A DNA stretch of 64,000 nucleotides from Bacteroidota bacterium. GTDB lineage: Bacteria > Bacteroidota > Bacteroidia > Chitinophagales > Chitinophagaceae. Below are positions 27,096 to 34,150 of this stretch, piece after piece. The stretch covers positions 372,001-436,000 of the forward strand of contig JADJSG010000004.1 of the NCBI GenBank assembly GCA_016711825.1. Reading direction: 5' to 3'. Every line of letters starts with the position of its first letter. Within the stretch, counting starts at the first letter, position 1. The notes below the pieces were generated by a model, which ran no database searches, was not told the origin of the DNA, and saw only the letters and a list, made by a program, of their open reading frames with translations. A program made the position numbers and the translations under genes.

Positions 27096-28368
27096 TTAAA
27101 ATACTTGAGTAATTCCAAGTCGGCTGGAATAGCTACTATATTCAACTTGAATTTCAGAAAGTAGTTCTTTATTAAATACTTTTACATTAGTAAATTCCTT
27201 TATAAAAATATCTTCTGGAACTGAAAATGAGTATCTAAAGTCAAACATAAGGGTAACATCGTTTTCATTCTCGCTAAAAAATAGATGGTCATATATTTTC
27301 AATGAATCAAGTTTAGATGCTCCTGCTTGAAACTCTTTCTTTTCATTGTTTTTCTTACTGGGTTAATAATTTTTAATCCGCTTAAAAGTTTTAAGTTTTT
27401 ACCGAACTTCTTTTGTGCAATGTCACATGGTCTAGATAGAACTAATGTAATATTGCAAAGTTTTGTTTGCTCTGAAACCTGCTTGTTAATATACTCAGCA
27501 ACATCCTTATCGTCTTGTATTGAATAAAGGGTTTTCCAATTGTTTTCTTGGAATTCACAAATTAAACCTGGAATAATTAGTCCTGCTTTTATTTCAGATT
27601 GAAGCTTGAAATGAAACCAACTGTTTAGTTCCTTATCGGGTTCTGCTTTGATAGGTGCCGTCAAGTCATATAATTCCGTTTTATTTAATTCACTAACATT
27701 TTCTAAAATGTTCTTTTTAGTATTGGAGGTAAGAACTATATCCAAAGCATCAAAAAGTATATTTCTTTTTTGATGATCATCAAATCCAACAATAGATTTG
27801 CCGCCATGTGATACAATTATTTTTTTAAGTTTCTCTGCAATATTACTTGGCTGTTTTGCAAGATGTCCTAATACTTCATTGGTTGAAAGTTTAATTGATT
27901 TTTTCCATAAAAGTATCTCTTCAATTGCTGGTGTGTTGGAACAGCTTGTTTGAATTTTATTTACGAGGGAAGAAAAGTCATAGTCATCAGCTCCATGCAA
28001 ATAATTAGATTTGGATTCAATGAAATACAAAAAAGGAGTTCTATTGTGTTTGATTAAATGTTCAAGCACTTCATTGGCTTTGCTTGGGTCTTTTGTCCAA
28101 AAAACAATTACATAAAAGGATTTTTCAGGAATAATAGACCTAACCCAATTACACGATTGTTCAGCATCAAACTTGTCAGAGTAAAACAAATCTAAGTATA
28201 TTAGGCTTACATCGGTATAGGGCTTATCAGGCATTATGTCTCCATCAATGAGGTCTGGGTTGAATAGTTTACAACCAATGTTTTTGAAGAATAAATGTCT
28301 AAAATGCCATTTATTTCATCTCTTACATCATCGACAACAATAACATTTGGTTCTAGGTAATTTATCAT
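27096..28368 (-). pseudogene. Receiver-domain (response-regulator-like) protein, two frame breaks
   Basis: Reconstructed as one protein of about 424 aa. The N-terminus (MINYLEPNVIVVDDVRDE) gives the acidic pair of a receiver domain, VSLIYLDLFYSD the phospho-acceptor Asp, VIVFWTKD the Thr position and LYFIESKS a possible Lys. The C-terminal ~280 residues are unassigned and lack a DNA-binding domain that I can recognise. Breaks at the T run 28281-28285 and at 27340-27343 are each repaired by one base. The start at 28368 overlaps the kinase stop (ATGA). It probably receives a phosphate from the kinase encoded just upstream and passes a signal to the ATPase/Z1 effectors; that role is inference. 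Confidence 0.7.
27299..28234 (-). CDS. Receiver-like protein, main fragment
   Basis: Clean central portion (from MPDKPYTDVSLIYLDLF) of the broken receiver gene. It lacks the N-terminal acidic pair and the last ~75 residues, which continue in the small frame 27096-27302 (KIYDHLFFSENENDVTL). Confidence 0.55.
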   Translation of the reverse strand: MPDKPYTDVSLIYLDLFYSDKFDAEQSCNWVRSIIPEKSFYVIVFWTKDPSKANEVLEHLIKHNRTPFLYFIESKSNYLHGADDYDFSSLVNKIQTSCSNTPAIEEILLWKKSIKLSTNEVLGHLAKQPSNIAEKLKKIIVSHGGKSIVGFDDHQKRNILFDALDIVLTSNTKKNILENVSELNKTELYDLTAPIKAEPDKELNSWFHFKLQSEIKAGLIIPGLICEFQENNWKTLYSIQDDKDVAEYINKQVSEQTKLCNITLVLSRPCDIAQKKFGKNLKLLSGLKIINPVRKTMKRKSFKQEHLNLIH

Positions 28369-28985
28369 GCTTGATTTTTATTAAATACTAATTTTACAAT
28401 TGCTCCATCAATTTCGCTTGGAATTCCTAACTCACTTTTTTCTTCATTATCTGTAATGATTTCAAATTTGCCATATTTCAACATTATGGTGTCTACAAGG
28501 TATAACCCGATTCCAATTCCGTCGGATTTTCTTGAAAAAAATGGTCTAATTAATTCTGAAATATCATCTTTAAATCCTGGTCCATTATCAGCAAATATGA
28601 TAGTTACTACGTCATTTGTCCTTGTTGCTTTCAGGTATATCATTTTCGGCTCTTTGTAAACTGTATCAAGCCAATAAATGCTATTATCTATCAAATTCAT
28701 TATGACAGTAATAAAAAATCTTTTATCGCATTTTACATAATCTACAGATTCGCCAATATTAATTGAACAAGATATTCTTCGGTCAGACAATTTCAGTTTA
28801 TAATTATTAAAGGCTCTATTAACTGATTCCTCCACATCAACAGGCTTATCTCCTCCCTTACGCAAAACAGAAATGATTCCTTCTGTATATTGTTTTAACT
28901 CCTCAACTTGGTGTAATTGTTTCCTTTTTGAATGGGATTGATTTAATTGTTTCCTCCATTCTTGGTACAAGTTTTTCAATTTCAT
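28365..28985 (-). CDS. Histidine-kinase ATPase fragment of the broken sensor gene
   Basis: C-terminal HATPase domain (MNLIDNSI, ADNGPGF, GIGIGLYLVDTIM). The first ~15 residues are probably off-frame. The stop overlaps the receiver start. Confidence 0.6.
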   Translation of the reverse strand: MKLKNLYQEWRKQLNQSHSKRKQLHQVEELKQYTEGIISVLRKGGDKPVDVEESVNRAFNNYKLKLSDRRISCSINIGESVDYVKCDKRFFITVIMNLIDNSIYWLDTVYKEPKMIYLKATRTNDVVTIIFADNGPGFKDDISELIRPFFSRKSDGIGIGLYLVDTIMLKYGKFEIITDNEEKSELGIPSEIDGAIVKLVFNKNQA

Positions 28986-29144
28986 GTAACGCTACAGAAG
29001 CAGTCATACCAACTCCTGCTGGTATTAATAGAATCTTTTTATCTTCTTCATATTTTCGTTCAATTGATTCTGCCTCTTCTAATATTTTCTTTTTCTTTTC
29101 ATTATTGTCGAGGTCTGCATCGTCTAATATTTGTTTGAAAAGAC

Positions 29145-29726
29145 TTATTTTATCATCAAAAGAAGTTTTGTTTCCTTTTTATTTAGCCTATACCATCTAT
29201 CACGGTCTTTCCTTCTTTCCGATTGGAATTGTGTTAGAATGTAGTCCAACAAATATTTGAAAAGAACAAATGGTTTATTTTCAACAAACCCTTCTCTATT
29301 TGTTTTCTCAACAAGTGGACTTGATTTTTCAGAATCAAGATAAACGTAACCTATGACAAGATTATTTGAAAACCAACTTGGATCTTGAACCCTTTTTAAA
29401 TCTATACCTAACCAATCACTTCCTTTTTCTCCGTAGTCAAAAACTCTCATATCTCCTTTATAAACTTTGATACCTGAATTTTCTTTTAATATTTTTCTAA
29501 TCAGCTGTGGCTCATTAGTGTAATCTCTTAATGAATCAGAATCTAGGTCGAAAGTGTTTAACTCAAACAACAAACTGCCAAAAGGGATTGTATCTGTCTC
29601 ATCAAATTCAAGGAGTAATTTTTCTAAAACATCATTCGGGTATTCTTTTTTTCTAGCTCCTTCCGTAAATATGTTCTGATGTTTCCCTTTACATTTTTTC
29701 AAACAGATTGGAATTTTCATTTTCAT
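29145..29726 (-). CDS. Central fragment of the broken sensor gene
   Basis: Middle region (from about GKHQNIFTEGARKKEYP to RDRWYRLNKKET) without a recognised domain. The last seven residues are off-frame. Confidence 0.5.
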   Translation of the reverse strand: MKMKIPICLKKCKGKHQNIFTEGARKKEYPNDVLEKLLLEFDETDTIPFGSLLFELNTFDLDSDSLRDYTNEPQLIRKILKENSGIKVYKGDMRVFDYGEKGSDWLGIDLKRVQDPSWFSNNLVIGYVYLDSEKSSPLVEKTNREGFVENKPFVLFKYLLDYILTQFQSERRKDRDRWYRLNKKETKLLLMIK

Positions 29727-29804
29727 TTATAATTCTCTTGCCTATTTTTTGATTGTTTTTTAAAGAGAATTCATATTCAAAGGTCAAGTTATATTTCTCG
29801 TCAA

Positions 29805-30587
29805 TTAAAGCGTAAAGCTTAAAGGGGATTCTTCTAATATTCCACTTGCAGAGGGAAAATCAGTCAACCATTGATAATCAAAACTAAGGTTTATTTTAAA
29901 ATTGTTTTCTGTTACTTTGGGAGAAAGCATTGAGATAGTATGGCCTTTTAAATCTCTAGCCATGCCCTTAGTCCAAGTTTCTTTTAATCCACTTAAATGA
30001 ATGTATGTTCCACTTTTTTCTTTGAACCTAAAATTCTTTTCTTCCCTTCTCAGTTTCCATTTAATGGGAATGTCTGACAAATGCCTTGATTGGTTAAAAT
30101 CTTTCCAATTAATAAATAATTCTATTTCATAATCTGCTATAGTTTTTGATATGATTTCAGTTTTATCCTTATTGAATTTTACAATTAGGGGTCTTGAAAT
30201 AAGTAATATTTTGGTGCTTAACTTGTGAACAGCAAATCTTCCAACACCTTTTTCTCCCATAGGAATTCTTTGAAATATTGGCGATTTAGATATTTCGCGT
30301 TCGCCAAGTTTATTGATGGGTTTTCTAAAATCTGAACCTGGCTCAAGCCAAACATCTTCTACAATTTCACTAGTCATGCCTATTCCATCATCTTCAATTA
30401 TTATTGCAGCTTTCTCAATATCATCAACATCTTTAAAGAAAACATCAACTTTATTAGCATCTGCATCATAGCTATTTTTGACTAACTCATAAATAGCCAT
30501 TACTGGATTTTTTATAAGTTCCTCCCCTAATAGCGTAAGTATATGTGCTTTCGGCTTAAAATGCTTTTCCTTTAATTCCTCTGACAT
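29805..30587 (-). CDS. Hsp90-like ATPase fragment of the broken sensor gene
   Basis: N-terminal 255 residues, with complete N, G1 and G2 boxes. Ends off-frame at ESPLSFTL; one added A gives ESPLKLYALIDEKYNL. Confidence 0.6.
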   Translation of the reverse strand: MSEELKEKHFKPKAHILTLLGEELIKNPVMAIYELVKNSYDADANKVDVFFKDVDDIEKAAIIIEDDGIGMTSEIVEDVWLEPGSDFRKPINKLGEREISKSPIFQRIPMGEKGVGRFAVHKLSTKILLISRPLIVKFNKDKTEIISKTIADYEIELFINWKDFNQSRHLSDIPIKWKLRREEKNFRFKEKSGTYIHLSGLKETWTKGMARDLKGHTISMLSPKVTENNFKINLSFDYQWLTDFPSASGILEESPLSFTL

Positions 30588-31819
30588 AGTAATTCATTTA
30601 TTTTCTTGGCAATTTCATATGCCATCAATGGAGGAACGGCATTTCCTATTTGTTTAAAAGCGGATGTCCTACTTCCTTCAAAAAAATAATCATCAGGGAA
30701 AGATTGTATTCTTGCTGCCTCTCTTACACTTATGGAACGATTTTGTTTTTTATCTGGATGTATGTAGTAATGACCATCCATTGCTATATGAGCAACAACA
30801 GTATGTGAAACACCTTTGCCATTTACAACCTGAAAACGATTTACAAAAGAATCTGTATTTGAATGTTTGATTAGTCTTTTTGGCAATTCTGCATAATTCA
30901 ATCTTTTGCCATTGTTCCATTGTTCAATAGCAATTTGATATATTTCCAAATCGTTACTGTTATTTGGCCTTACAATATGTTGGGTAACAAAATCTAAACC
31001 ATTTCTAATATTTGTCTGCTTTAAATATTCTGTTGTTGGTTTTGCATAATCTACTGCATGAAGGGTTCCTTGCCCATTTTTTAATGGCTTTAAATCAGAG
31101 AACAAATCTTTTAGAATTTGAAAGTCTTGTACTTTAGTTTCAAACTCAGGATATTTTAAGTTTAAATCTTTTTTCCATCCAATTAATATTACTCTTTTCC
31201 TATCTTGTAACACACCAAAATCTTTAGCGTTTAAATGATTCTTTGGAGGTATAGCAACTTCATAACCAGCATTTCTGACTGCCTTAAATATTTTACTCAA
31301 ATATTCCCCATTTTTTGCAGATAAAATTCCCGGCACATTTTCAAAAACGAACATCTTTGGTTTATATTTCTCTAAGAACTTTACATAGTGTTTGTACAAA
31401 TGGTTTCTCGGATCGGTTTCCATGTCCTTTCTTGCTCTACCTACAATAGAGTATGCTTGACAAGGTGGACCTCCAATAATTAAATCAACTTTATTTCCAT
31501 TTAATTCTTTGTCAATAGTTTTAAATATTTCTGATAATGTACTCTCAGAGATTTCTTTATTAATAACAGAATTGATTAAATTTTCCGGAACTCTTTTCCA
31601 AAGCTCTTCTTTGTTTTTACTTTCCGATTTAAGATAATCAGTATAGATTCTGGATTTTTTATTTTCTTTTAACCAATGATATGCTGTTCTAGTTTTAATT
31701 GTGTTACACGCATCTTTATTCATTTCTACATGTGCAATAGGTTTAAAACCAGCACGAATAAATCCCTCCGATAGGCCACCAGCACCAGCAAACAAATCAA
31801 TATAATTCAATTTCCTCAT
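30572..31819 (-). CDS. dcm: C5 cytosine DNA methyltransferase
   Basis: A 415-residue DNA (cytosine-5) methyltransferase with all core motifs: I (FAGAGGLSEGF, residues 10-20), IV with catalytic Cys120 (GGPPCQAYS), VI (FENV, 159-162), VIII (LQDRKRVILIG) and X (IGNAVPPLMA). The target-recognition region lies between VIII and X and does not allow the site to be predicted. It starts immediately after the controller gene, with no gap. In this operon it presumably marks host DNA so that the Z1/nuclease module spares it, as in restriction-modification. The frame is intact. Confidence 0.95.
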   Translation of the reverse strand: MRKLNYIDLFAGAGGLSEGFIRAGFKPIAHVEMNKDACNTIKTRTAYHWLKENKKSRIYTDYLKSESKNKEELWKRVPENLINSVINKEISESTLSEIFKTIDKELNGNKVDLIIGGPPCQAYSIVGRARKDMETDPRNHLYKHYVKFLEKYKPKMFVFENVPGILSAKNGEYLSKIFKAVRNAGYEVAIPPKNHLNAKDFGVLQDRKRVILIGWKKDLNLKYPEFETKVQDFQILKDLFSDLKPLKNGQGTLHAVDYAKPTTEYLKQTNIRNGLDFVTQHIVRPNNSNDLEIYQIAIEQWNNGKRLNYAELPKRLIKHSNTDSFVNRFQVVNGKGVSHTVVAHIAMDGHYYIHPDKKQNRSISVREAARIQSFPDDYFFEGSRTSAFKQIGNAVPPLMAYEIAKKINELLCQRN

Positions 31820-32041
31820 TTAATTAAAACTTTCATGTTTAAAAAAAGTATTGTAACTTATTTTCAATACATCTAATATTTTTCCAAGCGTTTCTACTGT
31901 TATATTTCGCTTACCCGTTTCTACACCAGAAATAAACCCTCTAGCCATACCGGCTCTATTTGCTAATTCCTCTTGTGAAACATTTTCTTTATTTCTCAAG
32001 TATTTAATTCTTTCACCTACTTTTTGCTTGATATTTTCCAT
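31820..32041 (-). CDS. XRE-family controller protein, first gene of the defence operon
   Basis: A 73-residue helix-turn-helix protein (VGERIKYLRNKENVSQEELANRAGM followed by SGVETGKRNITVETL). Size and place directly before a DNA methyltransferase fit controller (C) proteins of restriction-modification systems, which delay effector expression and limit methylase levels. It probably binds the promoter region just upstream, where a perfect palindrome occurs (32089-32098). Its stop abuts the methylase ATG. Confidence 0.88.
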   Translation of the reverse strand: MENIKQKVGERIKYLRNKENVSQEELANRAGMARGFISGVETGKRNITVETLGKILDVLKISYNTFFKHESFN

Positions 32042-32376
32042 AGAATTAGATTTGGTAAAGCTATTTTTTTGTACACTTTAATGTAACACCCTATAGGGAA
32101 CAATGGTATATTATATAATATTTGAGTCTATGTGCATTAAAAAATTCATGCCCTTTTATTTAAAACCCACAAACAAATAGCAAAAATTTCAGATACCAAC
32201 TTGTTAGAATATCAATGTCATAAAACTTTGAGTATTTACACCTTAAAAAGAATGCTAAAATTCTCAAAATAATTTGTGAAAGAAAGAATTACTAAATATT
32301 CAATGTTAATCAGCATTATTTTAGAAAAAAAGAACAAAATATTGTTACATTTAGTTGTAATTTTAAAGTAAAAAAA
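32042..32376. promoter_or_regulatory. Divergent intergenic region with possible operator
   Basis: 335 bases between the defence operon and the small gene at 32377. CCCTATAGGG at 32089-32098 is a perfect 10-bp palindrome, 48 bp before the controller ATG, a plausible site for the XRE regulator. No clear TAnnTTTG promoter was found on the minus strand. The rest is AT-rich with no gene. Confidence 0.35.
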
Positions 32377-32601
32377 ATGAGTAAAACAATAAATGAACTC
32401 GGCGGAATATTAAGTAATATGTACACCAATGCCATTAAAGGTGAACAAGTTATGATGATTCATCTTTTCGGAATAAAATATTCAGATGACATCAAGAAAG
32501 TTGGAATTCAGGAAGTTATAGTACAGTCAGGTATTCGCTCATCATACAGAACAGAATTGAACAAGGGGGTAAAACTTTCAAAATACGTTCGACCTAAATA
32601 A
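32377..32601 (+). CDS. Small HTH-like protein
   Basis: A 74-residue protein (MSKTINELGGILSNMYTNAI ... GIQEVIVQSGIRSSYRTELNKGVKLSKYV). It resembles short Bacteroidota proteins described as HTH-like that occur beside restriction and defence genes; the pattern KKVGIQEVIVQSGIRSSYRTELNKG fits a helix-turn-helix. It is divergent from the defence operon. The function is not known and the family call is tentative. Confidence 0.55.
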   Translation: MSKTINELGGILSNMYTNAIKGEQVMMIHLFGIKYSDDIKKVGIQEVIVQSGIRSSYRTELNKGVKLSKYVRPK

Positions 32602-32906
32602 GAATTATAAAATATTATCTGTAAATAATTTACTTTACTTAAATTTTAAATTTATCTTATTTAATTCTCTTGTGTGAGACTTTTTTCGGTGCGTATTTCC
32701 TTTATACGCAAACCAATAGTTGTCTGAATATTCATAATACAATACTAAAGCATGTGACTTAAAGTACATTTGCTTTTAAGTCACTATGCATAAATACCTT
32801 TATTACTTTAAATTCACCACCAATTAGAAATCTGTATAGAATGGATATAAATATTTCAGGTTATCTGATTTTAAGTAAAAACCATTAAATTTGACAAAAA
32901 AAGAAA
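32602..32906. other. Intergenic region holding one copy of a dispersed repeat
   Basis: No gene is seen. Positions 32666-32793 are a copy of the dispersed element described in its own entry. Confidence 0.6.
32666..32793 (+). repeat. Dispersed 128-bp element, short copy
   Basis: Starts TCTCTTGTGTGAGAC and ends with the hairpin GTGACTTAAA / TTTAAGTCAC (32754-32784). It is nearly identical to 33654-33782 and 37734-37861, but lacks the REP-like half that precedes those copies. Confidence 0.85.
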
Positions 32907-33110
32907 ATGACTGTAGAATTTATAAATAATGAAACGGTAATTAGAGTACCTGGTTCAATAAAATTTGATTTTATTCAAGATTTCATTGATTACATAAATG
33001 CTAAAAGCATTATTTCTAATAGCAAGGCTTCTGACCAGGAAATAGATAAGCTCGCAGAAGAAGCACAAGAAGAATGGTGGAAAAATAATAAAGCAAAATT
33101 TCTACGATGA
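32907..33110 (+). CDS. Antitoxin of a PIN-type toxin-antitoxin pair
   Basis: A 67-residue acidic protein (MTVEFINNETVIRVPGSIKF ... AEEAQEEWWKNNKAKFLR). The gene overlaps the following PIN gene by 4 bp (ATGA), the usual arrangement of antitoxin and toxin. The C-terminal EEWWKNNKAKFL resembles toxin-wrapping tails of small Bacteroidota antitoxins. The call rests on position and size. Confidence 0.65.
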   Translation: MTVEFINNETVIRVPGSIKFDFIQDFIDYINAKSIISNSKASDQEIDKLAEEAQEEWWKNNKAKFLR

Positions 33111-33547
33111 AATTAATTATTGATACTAACTTACTATTTAGTTCAATTTCTAAAAGTGATGGAAGGATTGCTGAGATTATTTTAAATCCCAATTTTCATT
33201 TACAACTTACTGGGTGTTACTTTAGCTATATTGAGTTATTTAAATATAAAGAGAAACTGATTAAGGCTTCTAAATTACAAGAATTAGAGTTTTTAGAAGT
33301 AATGTATCAAATGTTAAAGCGTATTCATTTTTTTAATGAAGGTTTGATACCTAAACATGTAATTGAATTAGCTTATAATTTAGTACACGATATTGATGAG
33401 AAGGATACTATATTCGTTGCAATGGGAATGCATTTTAAACAAAAACTATGGAGTGGTGACAAGGCATTGGTGGATGGATTGAGAAAGAAGGGCTACAATG
33501 AGTTAATCCTAACAAACGAGCTAGTTGAAATGTTAACCGAAATCTAA
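33107..33547 (+). CDS. PIN-domain toxin (VapC-like ribonuclease)
   Basis: A 146-residue PIN-domain protein. Acidic residues expected for the metal site are LIIDTNLLF (Asp6), FSYIELFKY, DIDEKDTIFVAMG and LWSGDKALVDGL. Such toxins cleave RNA when the antitoxin is lost. It is co-translated with the antitoxin. A 238-bp dispersed repeat begins immediately at its 3' end. Overall likeness is to PIN toxins; the RNA target is unknown. Confidence 0.82.
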   Translation: MKLIIDTNLLFSSISKSDGRIAEIILNPNFHLQLTGCYFSYIELFKYKEKLIKASKLQELEFLEVMYQMLKRIHFFNEGLIPKHVIELAYNLVHDIDEKDTIFVAMGMHFKQKLWSGDKALVDGLRKKGYNELILTNELVEMLTEI

Positions 33548-33782
33548 AACACACTCTTCGAAGCTGCGCCTTCGTAAGCATTATGTTTCCTGTTTGCCAT
33601 AGGCAAATTGATAGGTTTTACCTATTTTACTAAAACATGAAATCAACTACACCTCTCTTGTGTGAGATTTTTTTCGGTGCGTATTTCCTTTATACGCAAA
33701 CCAATAGTTGTCTGAATATTCATAATACAATACTAAAGCATGTGACTTAAAGTACATTTGCTTTTAAGTCACTATGGATAAG
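33545..33782 (+). repeat. Composite dispersed element, long copy 1
   Basis: The first half holds a REP-like unit (CTTCGAAGCTGCGCCTTCGTAAG, then TTTGCCATAGGCAAA and GATAGGTTTTACCTAT hairpins). The second half is the 128-bp element ending in the GTGACTTAAA hairpin. Copy 2 at 37625-37861 is in the same orientation, about 4.08 kb away. Confidence 0.85.
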
Positions 33783-34079
33783 TTGTATTTCATCCGCTGA
33801 ATAAAGAAAATGTCCCTGAGCCCTAGCCGTGATGGCAGCGTATGCCGTGCATAGCGAACAGCACGTAATAGCTGAATGGTGTGTATCAGCTTGGCTCCAA
33901 AAAAAATGTTTCAATGAAATTGGTGTAATCAATGTCTTATGATTTGGAGAAATGCTCATCTCTTAGAATAATGCGATATGTAGGAATAATAGGAGTGAAA
34001 ATTATTGGTTCGGTTTGTATTATTTAGATAAATCCTATGATTGAATAAGACCCTGGGGCAGTCCATGGAAAAGAAATAA
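33783..34079. other. Intergenic remainder, no supported gene
   Basis: A short open frame on the minus strand (up to 33959) includes the stretch ITARAQGHFLYSADE but lacks any support as a gene. It may be a decayed coding remnant. Nothing else is recognised before the promoter at 34080. Confidence 0.35.
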
Positions 34080-34112
34080 TTTGATTTAGCAAATTTATTA
34101 TTTTTATCTTTG
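34080..34112 (+). promoter_or_regulatory. Bacteroidota-type promoter for the HAF-repeat gene
   Basis: TTTG at 34080-34083 and TATCTTTG at 34105-34112 are separated by 21 bp, matching the TTTG-N19-21-TAnnTTTG consensus. The start codon at 34151 lies 38 bp downstream. Confidence 0.7.
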
Positions 34113-34150
34113 AGTAACCAACTCCTTTACCAAACCAAAAACTTATACTT

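Larger units (their letters stand above)
28365..30587 (-). pseudogene. Double-GHKL protein: Hsp90-like ATPase fused to a histidine kinase, four frame breaks
   Basis: Reconstructed length is about 740 aa. Residues 1-260 are an Hsp90-like GHKL ATPase: N box IYELVKNSYDADAN (E34, N38), G1 EDDGIGM, G2 GEKGVGRFA. The C-terminal ~200 residues are a histidine-kinase ATPase: N box MNLIDNSI, G1 ADNGPGF, G2 SDGIGIGLYLV. Between them a coiled stretch contains SVALHEIEKL, which looks like an H box with the phospho-acceptor His. Breaks near 29820, 29697, 29168 and 28927 are each repaired by one base in a homopolymer. The start overlaps the methylase gene by 16 bp. A sensor role coupled to the receiver protein is likely. 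Confidence 0.72.

Noticed and set aside
27096..27302. Separate 68-residue gene between the receiver and MutL-like genes
   Set aside because: One added base at 27340-27343 makes it the natural C-terminus of the receiver protein (KKKEFQAGASKLDSLKIYDH).
33747..33959. 70-residue minus-strand frame with ARAQGHFLYSADE
   Set aside because: Partly overlaps the dispersed element, no leader, no known domain; at best a remnant.
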